A DNA stretch of 64,000 nucleotides from Streptomyces carminius. Lineage in GTDB: Bacteria; Actinomycetota; Actinomycetes; Streptomycetales; Streptomycetaceae. The stretch lies in assembly GCF_002794255.1 (NCBI RefSeq), contig NZ_PGGW01000060.1, positions 310,001 to 374,000 of the forward strand, given 5' to 3'. The translations under genes and the position numbers were made by a program. Below the pieces are notes generated by a model. That model was not told where the DNA came from. It searched no databases and worked only from the letters and a program-made list of their open reading frames with translations. Of the stretch, positions 34,724 to 43,186 are shown one piece after another; positions within the stretch are counted from its first letter, which is position 1, and every line of letters begins with the position of its first letter.

Positions 34724-35437
34724 ATGGACGTCGACAGCATCACCGAGGTGTGGGACCGCGTCGTCGGGACGCAGCCCGACCCGGCGCTGCCGATCGTCGT
34801 GGCCGCCGGGCTCGCCGCCCTGGCCGTGGTCGCGGTCCGGAGCGTCTGGCAGGTGGCGCGGAACGCGGTGACCATCGCCCACGAGGGGGGACACGGCCTC
34901 GTGGCGCTGCTGACCGGCCGGCGGCTGGAGGGCATACGGCTGCATTCGGACACCTCCGGGCTGACCGTCTCCCGGGGGAAGCCGTCCGGCATCGGCATGG
35001 TGCTGACGGCCGCCGCCGGGTACACCGCCCCCTCGCTGCTCGGCCTGGCCGGGGCCTGGCTGCTGGCCGACGGGCGTGTCACCGCCCTGCTGTGGGGGGC
35101 CACCGCACTGCTGCTGGCGATGCTGGTGATGGTGCGGAACGCCTACGGGATGCTGACGGTCGTCGTCACCGGCGGGGCGTTCTTCCTGGTCTCCTGGTTC
35201 GCCGGGACCGAGGTGCAGTCGGCGTTCGCGTACGGGGTGGTGTGGTTCCTGCTGCTGGGCGGGGTGCGCCCGGTCTTCGAACTGCAGAGCAAACGGCGCC
35301 GGGGCGAGGCACCGGACTCCGACGCCGACCAGTTGGCACGGCTGACGCACGCGCCCGCGGCGCTGTGGCTGCTGCTCTTCCACGCCGTGGCGCTGTGCTC
35401 GCTGACCGGCGGCGGGCAGTGGCTGCTCGGCCTCTGA
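34724..35437 (+). CDS. M50-type integral membrane metallopeptidase
   Basis: 237-residue membrane protein with the HExxH zinc site as HEGGH at residues 53-57, at the start of a hydrophobic region with about five further membrane segments. Similar proteins are annotated as M50 family peptidases of the site-2-protease type. A second Asp ligand in the C-terminal half (NAYGMLTVV or FELQSK region) cannot be assigned with certainty. The substrate is unknown. ATG start follows GGGAAGGGAG by about ten bases. Divergent from the SRAP gene. Confidence 0.82.
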   Translation: MDVDSITEVWDRVVGTQPDPALPIVVAAGLAALAVVAVRSVWQVARNAVTIAHEGGHGLVALLTGRRLEGIRLHSDTSGLTVSRGKPSGIGMVLTAAAGYTAPSLLGLAGAWLLADGRVTALLWGATALLLAMLVMVRNAYGMLTVVVTGGAFFLVSWFAGTEVQSAFAYGVVWFLLLGGVRPVFELQSKRRRGEAPDSDADQLARLTHAPAALWLLLFHAVALCSLTGGGQWLLGL

Positions 35438-35461
35438 CGGCGCGGCCGCCGGCCGCGCCGT
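35437..35461 (+). terminator. Terminator after the M50 gene
   Basis: ACGGCGCGGCC (35437-35447) pairs with GGCCGCGCCGT (35451-35461) over a three-base loop, starting at the last base of the stop codon. About 100 bp before aroA. Confidence 0.65.
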
Positions 35462-35559
35462 ACCGCCGTCGCCACGCCGCCGGCCGCGGCTTCCCCCGGG
35501 TGTCTCAACGCCGACCGCTCATGCCCGCCCCTCCCCGGTGAGCCACTAAAGTTGGGGCC

Positions 35560-36912
35560 ATGACCGACAACACCTCCCTCTGGCCCGCCCCGCTCGCGCC
35601 CGGTGCCGTCGACGCGACCGTTCCCGTGCCCGGGTCCAAGTCGGTCACCAACCGCGCCCTGGTGCTCGCCGCCCTCGCCGCCGAGCCCGGCTGGGTGCGC
35701 CGCCCGCTGCGCTCCCGGGACACCCTGCTGATGGCCGGGGGGCTGCGCGCCATGGGAGTGGGCGTCGAGGAGACGCTCTCCGCCAACTCCGCCTCCGTGT
35801 CCGGCGCCCCCGGTGGCACCGGGGAGGCCTGGCGCGTCATCCCCTCCGGACTGCGCGGCCCCGCCCGGGTGGACGTGGGGAACGCGGGCACCGTGATGCG
35901 CTTCCTGCCGCCCGTCGCCGCGCTGGCCGACGGCCCGGTCCGCTTCGACGGCGACAGGCGCTCCCACGAGCGCCCGCTGCACGGGGTGATCGACGCGCTG
36001 CGCGCGCTCGGCGCCCGGATCGACGACGGCGGGCGCGGCGCCCTCCCGATGACCGTGCACGGCGGCGGCTCCCTGACCGGCGGCCGGGTGGAGATCGACG
36101 CCTCCTCGTCCTCTCAGTTCGTCAGCGCGCTGCTGCTGTCCGGCGCCCGTTTCAACCAGGGCGTCGAGGTGCGGCACACCGGTGGCGCGCTGCCGTCCCT
36201 GCCGCACATCCGGATGACGGTCGAGATGCTGCGCGCCGCGGGCGCGCAGGTGGACACCCCCGAGTCCGGGGGCGAGCCGAACGTCTGGCGGGTCACCGCC
36301 GGCGCCCTGCTCGGCCGGGACCTCGTCGTCGAGCCCGATCTGTCCAACGCCCAGCCCTTCCTCGCCGCCGCGCTGGTCACCGGCGGGCGGGTGACGATTC
36401 CCGACTGGCCCCGGCACACCACCCAGCCCGGTGACGCGCTGCGGGAGATCTTCACCGAGATGGGCGGTGTCTGCGAGCTGGACGAACGCGGACTGACCCT
36501 CACCGGCACCGGACGGGTGCGCGGCATCGACGTGGACCTGAGCGACGTGGGCGAGCTGACCCCGGGCATCGCGGCGGTCGCCGCGCTCGCCGACTCCGAG
36601 TCGCGGCTGCGGGGCGTGGCGCACCTGCGGCTGCACGAGACCGACCGGCTGGCCGCGCTCACCAAGGAGATCAACGGGCTCGGCGGCGACGTCACCGAGA
36701 CGGGGGACGGCCTGGTCGTCCGGCCGCGGCCGCTGCACGGCGGTGTTTTCCACACCTACGAGGACCACCGGCTGGCCACGGCCGGCGCGGTGCTCGGCCT
36801 CGTGGTGAAGGGCGTGGAGGTGGAGGACGTCGCGACCACCGCCAAGACCCTCCCCGACTTCCCCGAGATGTGGCAGGCCATGCTGGACGGTACGGCCGGG
36901 GAGCGGATGTAG
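35560..36912 (+). CDS. aroA: 3-phosphoshikimate 1-carboxyvinyltransferase (EPSP synthase)
   Basis: Sixth step of the shikimate pathway, making EPSP from shikimate-3-phosphate and PEP. The 450-residue protein carries the substrate motif PGSKSVTNRALVLAALA, the PEP-site loop GNAGTVMRFLPPVAAL, SSSSQFVSALLL and the C-terminal HETDRLAAL and YEDHRLATAGAVLGL. All match the EPSP synthase family at usual length. The ATG is the first residue of the conserved start. rsgA follows after 12 bp. Confidence 0.96.
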   Translation: MTDNTSLWPAPLAPGAVDATVPVPGSKSVTNRALVLAALAAEPGWVRRPLRSRDTLLMAGGLRAMGVGVEETLSANSASVSGAPGGTGEAWRVIPSGLRGPARVDVGNAGTVMRFLPPVAALADGPVRFDGDRRSHERPLHGVIDALRALGARIDDGGRGALPMTVHGGGSLTGGRVEIDASSSSQFVSALLLSGARFNQGVEVRHTGGALPSLPHIRMTVEMLRAAGAQVDTPESGGEPNVWRVTAGALLGRDLVVEPDLSNAQPFLAAALVTGGRVTIPDWPRHTTQPGDALREIFTEMGGVCELDERGLTLTGTGRVRGIDVDLSDVGELTPGIAAVAALADSESRLRGVAHLRLHETDRLAALTKEINGLGGDVTETGDGLVVRPRPLHGGVFHTYEDHRLATAGAVLGLVVKGVEVEDVATTAKTLPDFPEMWQAMLDGTAGERM

Positions 36913-36924
36913 GGGCCCGCCGTC

Positions 36925-37956
36925 ATGCGCCGCTACGGCAAGCACACCGACGAGGACGACATCCGCGTCCGCCCCGGCCGCCGGGGCAGCCGCCCGCGCA
37001 CCAGCATCCGGCCCAAGCACGAGGACGCCGCCGAGGGCTTCGTCCTCACCGTCGACCGGGGCCGGCTCACCTGCCTGGTGGACGGCCGCGCGGTCACCGC
37101 GATGAAGGCCCGCGAGCTGGGCCGCAAGGGGGTGGTGGTCGGCGACCGGGTGGCACTCGTCGGCGATCTGTCGGGGCAGAAGGACACCCTGGCGCGGATC
37201 GTGCGGGTCGAGCCGCGCACCTCGGTGCTGCGGCGCACCGCCGACGACAACGACCCCTACGAGCGGGTCATCGTCGCCAACGCCGACCAGCTCGCCGTCG
37301 TCACCGCGCTGGCCGATCCCGAGCCGCGGCCCCGGATGATCGACCGCTGTCTGGTGGCCGCCTACGACGCGGGCCTGGAACCGCTGCTGGTGCTCACCAA
37401 GGCGGACCTGGCCCCGCCCGAACCGCTGCTGGAGGCGTACCGCCTGCTGGGGGTGCGCCATGTGGTGACCAGCCGCGACGAGCTGGCGGGCGGGGGTGCC
37501 GACCGGGTCCGCGAGCTGCTGCTGGGCCGTACCACCGTCTTCGTGGGCCACTCCGGGGTCGGCAAGACCACCCTGGTCAACGCGCTCGTCCCGGCCGACC
37601 GCCGGCGGGCCACCGGCCAGGTCAACGCGGTGACCGGCCGCGGCCGCCACACCACCACCTCGGCCCTGGCGCTCCCGCTGCCCGGCGCGGTGTCCTTCCC
37701 CCCGCCCTCCCGGGGGGGCTGGGTGATCGACACCCCGGGCGTACGGTCGTTCGGGCTGAACCACGTCGACCCGTCCCGGGTGATCCACGCCTTTCCCGAC
37801 CTGGTACCGGGCACGGAGGGGTGCCCGCGCGCCTGCGGCCACGACGAGCCGGACTGCGCGCTGGACGACTGGGTCGCCGACGGTCACGCCGAGCCCGCCC
37901 GGCTGTACTCCCTGCGCCGGCTGCTGGCCACCCGGGAGCACCGGGAGGAGGACTGA
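36925..37956 (+). CDS. rsgA: Ribosome biogenesis GTPase RsgA
   Basis: Circularly permuted GTPase that helps maturation of the 30S subunit. The 343 residues contain an OB-fold (about 35-100), then G4 LTKAD before G1 GHSGVGKTTLVN and G3 DTPGVRSFG, the permuted order that defines the family. The C-terminal zinc finger has EGCPRACGHDEPDC. A short basic N-terminus precedes the OB-fold. It is in an operon with aroA. Confidence 0.94.
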   Translation: MRRYGKHTDEDDIRVRPGRRGSRPRTSIRPKHEDAAEGFVLTVDRGRLTCLVDGRAVTAMKARELGRKGVVVGDRVALVGDLSGQKDTLARIVRVEPRTSVLRRTADDNDPYERVIVANADQLAVVTALADPEPRPRMIDRCLVAAYDAGLEPLLVLTKADLAPPEPLLEAYRLLGVRHVVTSRDELAGGGADRVRELLLGRTTVFVGHSGVGKTTLVNALVPADRRRATGQVNAVTGRGRHTTTSALALPLPGAVSFPPPSRGGWVIDTPGVRSFGLNHVDPSRVIHAFPDLVPGTEGCPRACGHDEPDCALDDWVADGHAEPARLYSLRRLLATREHREED

Positions 37957-38016
37957 GGCGGGCCGGCCCCGCGCCCGGCCCGGTCCGGCATCCCACCGGC
38001 CCGGCGGAGGCGTCCG

Positions 38017-38655
38017 TCACTCCAGCAGGGCCCGCAGCACCTGGACGACATGGACGCCCGCGGCCTCCTCGGTGGCCTCGGAGGAGCCCTCGCAGGGCGC
38101 GACGACGTAGGACAGCGCCAGCCGCAGCCCCACCTCGCAGGCGCGGCGCAGTTCGGGCCCGGAGTCGGCGGTGGTGCCGGGAGCGGACCTCCGGGCGGCG
38201 GCCAGGGCGCCGAGCGTACGGTCGCGCAGCCGTGCCACCAGCCGGTCCGCCGGTACGTCCGGCGGCGGCAGCCGGGGCTCCCAGCAGCCGGTGAGGACCG
38301 CGCGGACCAGGGGTTCGTCATGGGCCGCGCGCACCACCCGGGCGGCCGCCGCCGCACAGCCCGCCACGGGATCGGCGCTCCCCCGGGACGCCTCGGCGGC
38401 GGCGCGCGCGGTGCGCTCCAGGAAGGTCTCCACACCGTCGGCGACCAGGGCCGTCCCGAGCCCCTCCTTGGAGCCGAACTCGTTGTAGAGGGTCTGCCGG
38501 GAGACCCCGGCCGCCCGGGCGACCTCCACCATGCGGATGCGGGGCCAGGGCCGGTCGGCGAGGGCGGCGCGGGCCGCGCGCAGCAGGCACTGCCGCGCCG
38601 GCGGCCTCACCGGGGGCACCGCCGGAGGAACCGACGAGGGCATCGCTGAGGACAT
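38017..38655 (-). CDS. TetR-family transcriptional regulator
   Basis: 212-residue repressor-type protein. The HTH reads VEVARAAGVSRQTLYNEFGS in the first 60 residues; the C-terminal ligand-binding half is Ala/Arg-rich and not assignable to a subfamily. ATG 38655 (MSSAMPSS) has GGGGAGG four bases upstream; a longer frame with CGDPLCPGC in front is possible but poorly supported. It is convergent with rsgA and divergent from hisN, so its target may be either its own promoter or hisN. Confidence 0.85.
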   Translation of the reverse strand: MSSAMPSSVPPAVPPVRPPARQCLLRAARAALADRPWPRIRMVEVARAAGVSRQTLYNEFGSKEGLGTALVADGVETFLERTARAAAEASRGSADPVAGCAAAAARVVRAAHDEPLVRAVLTGCWEPRLPPPDVPADRLVARLRDRTLGALAAARRSAPGTTADSGPELRRACEVGLRLALSYVVAPCEGSSEATEEAAGVHVVQVLRALLE

Positions 38656-38813
38656 CCGGCCTCCCCGGACACAGCCCGGACACAGCGGGTCGCCGCACAG
38701 CATCGGCGCGGTGGCAGAGGGCGTCAAGGGTGCCGGGCGCGCCGCCCTCCCCGGCCACCCGGTCGGCCACTCCCGTGTGGCCGGTCCCGGCTCGCCTGGA
38801 TACTGTTTCGTCC

Positions 38814-39608
38814 ATGCCGGACTACCACGATGACCTGCGCCTGGCCCATGTGCTTGCCGACACCGCCGACGCCACCACCATGGCGCGGTTCAAGGCCCTC
38901 GACCTCAAGGTCGAGACCAAGCCCGACATGACTCCGGTGAGTGAGGCCGACAAGGCGGCCGAGGAGCTGATCCGCACCTCCCTGCAACGGGCCCGGCCGC
39001 GCGACGCGGTGCTGGGCGAGGAGTTCGGCGGTGACGGACAGGGGCCGCGCCGCTGGGTGATCGACCCGATCGACGGCACCAAGAACTACGTGCGCGGTGT
39101 CCCGGTGTGGGCCACGCTGATCGCCCTGATGGAGCGGGGCGAGGGCGGTGACCGTCCGGTGGTCGGGGTGGTGTCGGCCCCGGCCCTGAACCGGCGCTGG
39201 TGGGCGGCGCTGGGCGGCGGGGCGTACACCGGCCGCAGCCTGTCCTCGGCGACCCGGCTGTCGGTGTCCCGGGTGGGCCGGGTGCGGGACGCGTCGTTCG
39301 CCTACTCCTCGCTGAGCGGCTGGGAGGAGCGCGGCAGGCTGGGCGGCTTCCTGGATCTGACCCGGGAGTGCTGGCGCACCCGCGGCTACGGGGACTTCTG
39401 GCCGTACATGATGGTCGCCGAGGGGTCGGTGGACATGTGCGCCGAACCGGAGCTGTCGCTGTGGGACATGGCGGCGAACGCGGTCATCGTGCAGGAGGCG
39501 GGCGGCGCCTTCACCGGTCTGGACGGGCGCGAGGGCCCGCACAGCGGGGACGCGGCGGCCTCCAACGGGCTGCTGCACGAGGACCTGCTGTCCTACCTGG
39601 GCGGTTAG
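38814..39608 (+). CDS. hisN: Histidinol-phosphatase, inositol-monophosphatase type
   Basis: Dephosphorylates histidinol phosphate in histidine synthesis; actinobacteria use this IMPase-type enzyme. The 264-residue protein has the metal motifs GEEFG, WVIDPIDGTKNYVRGVPVW and LWDMAANAVIVQEAGG. The length and first residues MPDYHDDLRLAHVLAD are typical. ATG start; the frame extends 84 bases upstream without similarity. In other Streptomyces it lies in the same neighbourhood between aroA and wblC. Confidence 0.93.
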   Translation: MPDYHDDLRLAHVLADTADATTMARFKALDLKVETKPDMTPVSEADKAAEELIRTSLQRARPRDAVLGEEFGGDGQGPRRWVIDPIDGTKNYVRGVPVWATLIALMERGEGGDRPVVGVVSAPALNRRWWAALGGGAYTGRSLSSATRLSVSRVGRVRDASFAYSSLSGWEERGRLGGFLDLTRECWRTRGYGDFWPYMMVAEGSVDMCAEPELSLWDMAANAVIVQEAGGAFTGLDGREGPHSGDAAASNGLLHEDLLSYLGG

Positions 39609-39634
39609 CGGCACCCGGCGGCACTCCGGAGGGG

Positions 39635-39708
39635 CCGGGGAGGGGCCGGGGAGGGGCTGGGGAAGGGCCGGGGAGGGGCTGGGGAGGGGCTGGGGAAGGG
39701 CCGGGGAG
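39635..39708 (+). repeat. G-rich 11-bp tandem repeat
   Basis: Nearly seven copies of CYGGGGARGGG (for example CCGGGGAGGGG and CTGGGGAAGGG) in 74 bp, 27 bp after hisN. The plus strand has runs of three or four G in every unit, enough to form several G-quadruplexes. Confidence 0.9.
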
Positions 39709-39825
39709 ACTCGGCGGGGCGCTCCGGGCATACGGCGGTCACGGGCCGGGCGGGCGCGTGACGGTGCGGCAGTCGGCCGACTGGCTCCGCGCGCCCTCTT
39801 GTTGGGCTCCGGACATCATGTGAAC

Positions 39826-39855
39826 ATGAGAATCCCCGTGCTTGTGAGCTTGTGA
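39826..39855 (+). CDS. Candidate leader peptide upstream of the CBS gene
   Basis: ATG AGA ATC CCC GTG CTT GTG AGC TTG TGA encodes MRIPVLVSL. It is 48 bp before the CBS gene and covers the left arm and part of the loop of a 9-bp hairpin. A ribosome translating it would keep the hairpin open. No good ribosome binding site precedes it, so leaderless or weak translation would be needed. Speculative. Confidence 0.35.
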   Translation: MRIPVLVSL

Positions 39856-39879
39856 ACTCCTTCTCGTGCGCGGGGATTC
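39830..39879 (+). promoter_or_regulatory. Leader hairpin before the CBS gene
   Basis: GAATCCCCG (39830-39838) and CGGGGATTC (39871-39879) form a perfect 9-bp stem around a 32-base loop. The right arm ends five bases before AAGGAGG, so the fold can affect initiation of the downstream gene. Confidence 0.5.
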
Positions 39880-39903
39880 CGCCAAGGAGGTGGCACCAAC
39901 GCC

Positions 39904-40329
39904 ATGCCCACCCTCGTCCGTGACGCCATGAGCACCGTGGTCCTCACCATCGGTCCCGCCCACACACTCCGCCAGGCCGCCCGGCTGATGTCCGCCCGCC
40001 GGGTCGGCGCGGCCGTCGTCCTCGATCCCGACGCCGGCGGCATCGGGATCCTCACCGAACGCGACATCCTCAACTCCGTGGGCGCCGGCCAGGATCCCGA
40101 CCGGGAGCCGACGCACCTGCACACCACCACCGACGTGGTCTTCGCCGCTCCCGGCTGGACCCTGGAGGACGCCGCGCGGGCCATGACCCGCGGCGGTTTC
40201 CGGCATCTGATCGTGCTGGACGGCCACGAACCGGTGGGAGTGGTCTCCGTCCGCGACATCGTCCGCTGCTGGGCGGCGGCCACCGGCCACGGGCCGGCGG
40301 CGGCCGCCGCCGACGCGGTACCGGTCTGA
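39904..40329 (+). CDS. Two-CBS-domain protein
   Basis: 141 residues comprising two CBS motifs: MPTLVRDAMSTVVLTIGPAH to GIGILTERDILNSVGAG, and VVFAAPGWTLEDAARAMTRG to PVGVVSVRDIVRCWAAA. Pairs of CBS domains bind adenosyl nucleotides and usually act as regulatory modules. No partner enzyme is fused. AAGGAGG is 13 bases before the ATG, wider than normal, and lies just after a leader hairpin, so expression may be regulated at initiation. Confidence 0.87.
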   Translation: MPTLVRDAMSTVVLTIGPAHTLRQAARLMSARRVGAAVVLDPDAGGIGILTERDILNSVGAGQDPDREPTHLHTTTDVVFAAPGWTLEDAARAMTRGGFRHLIVLDGHEPVGVVSVRDIVRCWAAATGHGPAAAAADAVPV

Positions 40330-40369
40330 GGTCTCCGGCCCCTCCGGCGCGGCGGAGGGGCCGGAGACC
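40330..40369 (+). terminator. Terminator after the CBS gene
   Basis: 17-bp perfect stem, GGTCTCCGGCCCCTCCG (40330-40346) with its complement at 40353-40369, loop GCGCGG. It begins immediately after the stop codon. Confidence 0.85.
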
Positions 40370-40439
40370 GGGACGGACTGCCACGGCGGGCGGCCGGTCT
40401 CGGCCGGGCCTCCCGGAGCTGCCGGGCCGTAGTTCCCCG

Positions 40440-40812
40440 TCCGGCCGTGGCGGCCGTCGCACAGGAAGCCGTCACGGCCGTGGCCGCGGGCCTCGGTGGC
40501 GCGCGGACGGCTCACCGGCAGCCGGTCGGCGTGACGCCCACCCGGTAGGGTGCGCGCGCCGCAGGCGGACAGCCGGCCCTGGAGCGTCTCGTCCGGGGAC
40601 GGACCGATGCCCGGCACGAAGCGGTGCTGGGAGAAGACCGACTGCCCGGCCTCGGCGAAGACCTGGTCTGCTCGAAGTGCGGGGCGACCCGCGACGTCCG
40701 CCCCTCGGGGGACCCGCCGGCCCTGCTCCCCGGGACGGAGCGCTTTGGCCGCACGCCCGGCGAGGCGACGGTCGCCTTCCGGGGGCTGTGCCCCTCCTGC
40801 GCCTCCGCCCAA
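40440..40812 (+). pseudogene. Decayed Fur-family regulator
   Basis: One reading frame gives recognisable pieces of a Fur protein. A helix region is AQEAVTAVAAGLGGARTAHRQ, like the DNA-reading part of CatR/Fur proteins. A TAG follows at 40546-40548, and then come ARHEAVLGED, LVCSKCGATRDVRP and GLCPSC, the last two being the CxxC pairs of the structural zinc site. The His-rich metal segment before LVC is lost. No start codon or full HTH remains. In related genomes a Fur-family gene occupies about this position (from memory). Assigned from fragments, so moderate confidence. Confidence 0.5.
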
Positions 40813-40866
40813 GCCCACCGCCGGGAGCCCCGCACGGCGCACACAGCACATACGACCGACACATAT

Positions 40867-40904
40867 GACGGTGGCCCGGATCCCTGGGGATCCGGGCCAC
40901 CGTC
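40867..40904 (-). terminator. Terminator of the first initiator tRNA gene
   Basis: 18-bp perfect stem: GACGGTGGCCCGGATCCC (40867-40884) and its complement (40887-40904), tight two-base loop. Just downstream of the tRNA on the minus strand. Confidence 0.8.
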
Positions 40905-40909
40905 AGTGG

Positions 40910-40983
40910 TAGCGGGGACAGGATTTGAACCTGCGACCTCTGGGTTATGAGCCCAGCGAGCTACCGAGCTGCTCCACCCCGCG
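40910..40983 (-). tRNA. Initiator tRNA-Met (CAT), copy 1
   Basis: 74 nt, cloverleaf complete without encoded CCA. It starts CGCGGGGTGGAGCAG. The anticodon loop is CTCATAA with three consecutive G:C pairs in the anticodon stem, the T-arm is GGTTCAAATCC, and the first acceptor pair is mismatched (C1-T72). The G:C run and the open 1-72 pair identify it as the initiator. Confidence 0.97.
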
Positions 40984-40997
40984 CCGTTGTGTTCACA

Positions 40998-41026
40998 ACC
41001 TTAACCCCATTCCGCCGCCCGTGCAA
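40998..41026 (-). promoter_or_regulatory. Promoter of initiator tRNA copy 1
   Basis: On the minus strand, -35 TTGCAC (41026-41021) and -10 TAAGGT (41003-40998) are separated by 17 bases, a good housekeeping promoter. Transcription would start about eight bases before the mature tRNA. Confidence 0.75.
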
Positions 41027-41117
41027 ATCACCGCCGCCGGGACCGCGCGGGGCCGCACGGGACCGCACGGGAGCACCGGACCCGCGGGCACCGAGCGCCC
41101 CGGAAGTCCCGGGACGC

Positions 41118-42914
41118 TCAGGCCGTCAGCTCCTCGTGGAGCGCCTCGCTCAGCCGGGCGGCGCGCTCCGCGACCTCCGGCGGGCCCAGCTCGACCGCAC
41201 GGGCGCACCAGTGCCGGCCCGCCGCCAGGTCGCCGCGCCGGGCGTTGAGCAGCGCGAGCTGCAGAGCGGCCCGGCCGTGGCCGGCCTCGGCGGCGCGGGT
41301 CCACCACAGGGCGGCCTCCGGCTCGCTGCCCTCCCGGGCCAGCAGCAGCCCCAGGTTGAAGGCGCCGCTGCGGCTGCCCGCCTCCGCGGCGGTGCGGTAC
41401 CAGCGTGCGGCCCGCACCACATCACCGCGTGCCGACGCATACATGCCCAGCCGGACCTGTGCGCGCCGGTGCCCCTGCTCGGCGGCCCGCTCGTACCACT
41501 CCTCGTACTCGGCGGGCGGGCCCTGCGGGTCGAGGGCGTCCGCCGTCGGCATCTGGCGCTCCAGCAGCGCGGCGAGCCGGAAGGCGCCCTCCACGCTGCC
41601 GCCCCCGGCCGCGCGGCGCAGGTGCCGCTCGGCGGTGCGGGTGTCGCCCTCGCGCAGCAGCGCCATGCCCACCTGGAGCGCGGCCTCGGTGTGACCGGCC
41701 GCCGCCGCCTGCTCGTACCACTGCCTGGCCAGGGCTTCCTCGCCGCGGCCCGTGTGCAGGATGCCGAGGTTGAACGCGGCGTCCACGCTGCCGGCCTCGG
41801 CGGCCTTGGAGAACCACGGCTCGGCGCCCGCCGCGTCCCCGTGCTGCAGCAGCAGTACGGCGAGCGCGTTGGCGGCCTCGCGGTGCCCGGCGTAGGCGGC
41901 ACGGCGGTACCACTGCTCGGCCTGGGCGGTACGGCCCTGGGCGGCGCACAGCAGCCCCAGGTTGAAGGCGCCGTTGATGTCGCCCGCCTCCATGGCGGCG
42001 CGGTACCAGCGCTCCGCGGACTGCCGCTCGCCGCGCTCGGCGTGCAGTGCGCCCAGGGCGTTGGCCGCGTTGCCGTCGCCGTCCAGGGCGGCCCGGCGCC
42101 ACCACTCGGCGGCGCTGTCGGTGTCACCCGCGTCCCGCAGCAGGAAGCCCAGCGCGCAGGCGGCGCGCGGCTCCCCCTCCTTGGCGGCCGTCAGGTACCA
42201 GCGGGCCGCCTCCTGGGACTCGCCGCGCTCCTCCAGGAGCTCACCCAGCCGCAGCGCGGCACGCCGGTGGCCGCGGGCGGCGGCCTGGCGGTACCACTGC
42301 CCGGCCTCGGCATCCCCGTCCGGGCGCCGCACCAGGATCCGGGCGAGGCGGTACGCCGCCTCGCGGTGACCGCGCTCGGCGGCGACCCGGAACCACTCCT
42401 CGGCACCGTCCTCGCCGCGGTGCTCCAGCAGGTCCGCGAGGGCGTACGCGCCGAGGATGTGCCCGGACTCGGCGGACTGCCGCAGCCAGTACTCGGCGGT
42501 CGTCTCGTCACCGCGCTCGCGGTGGTGACGGCCCAGGGAGTGGGCCGCCGCGGCCGATCCGGCGACGGCCGCTATCCGCCACCAGCCCGCGGCCTCCTCG
42601 CGCAGACCGCGCTGGTGGAGCAGGACTCCCAGGTTGTTCGCGGCGGCCCGGTCACCGGCGGCGGTGGCCGCGCGCAGTTGCGGCTCGGCGCCCTCCAGGT
42701 CCCCCCGGCGCAGCAGTCGGGCCCCGAGCGCGCTGGCGGCGGCGGTGTCGGCGTCCGTGTCTGTGTCCGTGTGGTGGGCCTCGGGGGCCTCGGGGACCTC
42801 GGGGACCTCATGAACTCCGCGGGCGGTGCGGGCACCATGAGCGGCGCGGGTGTCGGTACGACTCACACCACCACCCACGCCCTCAAGTCTCACCTTGTCC
42901 CCCATGAGGCCCAT
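41118..42914 (-). CDS. Sel1/TPR-repeat protein
   Basis: 598-residue solute-binding-type solenoid made almost wholly of Sel1-like repeats of about 34-36 residues (roughly 14 copies; typical unit AGHREAANALAVLLLQHGDA or AGSVDAAFNLGILHTGRGEE). The first 55 residues are acidic and Thr/Asp-rich and probably disordered. Such proteins are scaffolds; no enzyme domain is present. ATG 42914 and 42905 (MGDKVRLEG) are both possible starts, without a strong ribosome binding site. The gene lies between two identical initiator tRNA genes on the same strand. Confidence 0.85.
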   Translation of the reverse strand: MGLMGDKVRLEGVGGGVSRTDTRAAHGARTARGVHEVPEVPEAPEAHHTDTDTDADTAAASALGARLLRRGDLEGAEPQLRAATAAGDRAAANNLGVLLHQRGLREEAAGWWRIAAVAGSAAAAHSLGRHHRERGDETTAEYWLRQSAESGHILGAYALADLLEHRGEDGAEEWFRVAAERGHREAAYRLARILVRRPDGDAEAGQWYRQAAARGHRRAALRLGELLEERGESQEAARWYLTAAKEGEPRAACALGFLLRDAGDTDSAAEWWRRAALDGDGNAANALGALHAERGERQSAERWYRAAMEAGDINGAFNLGLLCAAQGRTAQAEQWYRRAAYAGHREAANALAVLLLQHGDAAGAEPWFSKAAEAGSVDAAFNLGILHTGRGEEALARQWYEQAAAAGHTEAALQVGMALLREGDTRTAERHLRRAAGGGSVEGAFRLAALLERQMPTADALDPQGPPAEYEEWYERAAEQGHRRAQVRLGMYASARGDVVRAARWYRTAAEAGSRSGAFNLGLLLAREGSEPEAALWWTRAAEAGHGRAALQLALLNARRGDLAAGRHWCARAVELGPPEVAERAARLSEALHEELTA

Positions 42915-43068
42915 CGTCGCACCACCCGCAACCCGCGTACACCTGGTATACCGTCGACAGCCAAGTCACTTCAGCGTTTTGTCGACTTCCCGATAGAGCA
43001 ACTGCCCAAACGCAAACGGCCGTCGGGCACATACGTCCTCACATCCCCCACACGGGGGAGAACACACG

Positions 43069-43107
43069 GAAGAGGGACCCGGAGTCGATGACTCCGGGTC
43101 CCTCTTC
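43069..43107 (-). terminator. Terminator of the second initiator tRNA gene
   Basis: 18-bp perfect stem, GAAGAGGGACCCGGAGTC (43069-43086) with its complement at 43090-43107, three-base loop. Different in sequence from the terminator of copy 1 but in the same place relative to the tRNA. Confidence 0.8.
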
Positions 43108-43112
43108 GTCAG

Positions 43113-43186
43113 TAGCGGGGACAGGATTTGAACCTGCGACCTCTGGGTTATGAGCCCAGCGAGCTACCGAGCTGCTCCACCCCGCG
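43113..43186 (-). tRNA. Initiator tRNA-Met (CAT), copy 2
   Basis: Identical in all 74 nt to the copy at 40910, and identity extends 20 bp into the 5' flank including the -10 hexamer TAAGGT (43201-43206). The -35 region differs and is weak, so this copy may be less active. It lies 53 bp downstream of the UPF0182 gene on the same strand. Confidence 0.97.

Noticed and set aside
35143..37941. A 932-codon open frame on the minus strand across aroA and rsgA
   Set aside because: It lies antiparallel to two well-supported genes and encodes Gly/His/Gln-rich sequence without domains. Such shadows are usual at 73% G+C.
40624..40950. Intact zinc-ribbon protein downstream of the CBS gene
   Set aside because: The frame runs on into the terminator and the tRNA gene. 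The Cys pairs are better explained as the tail of a decayed Fur-family gene.
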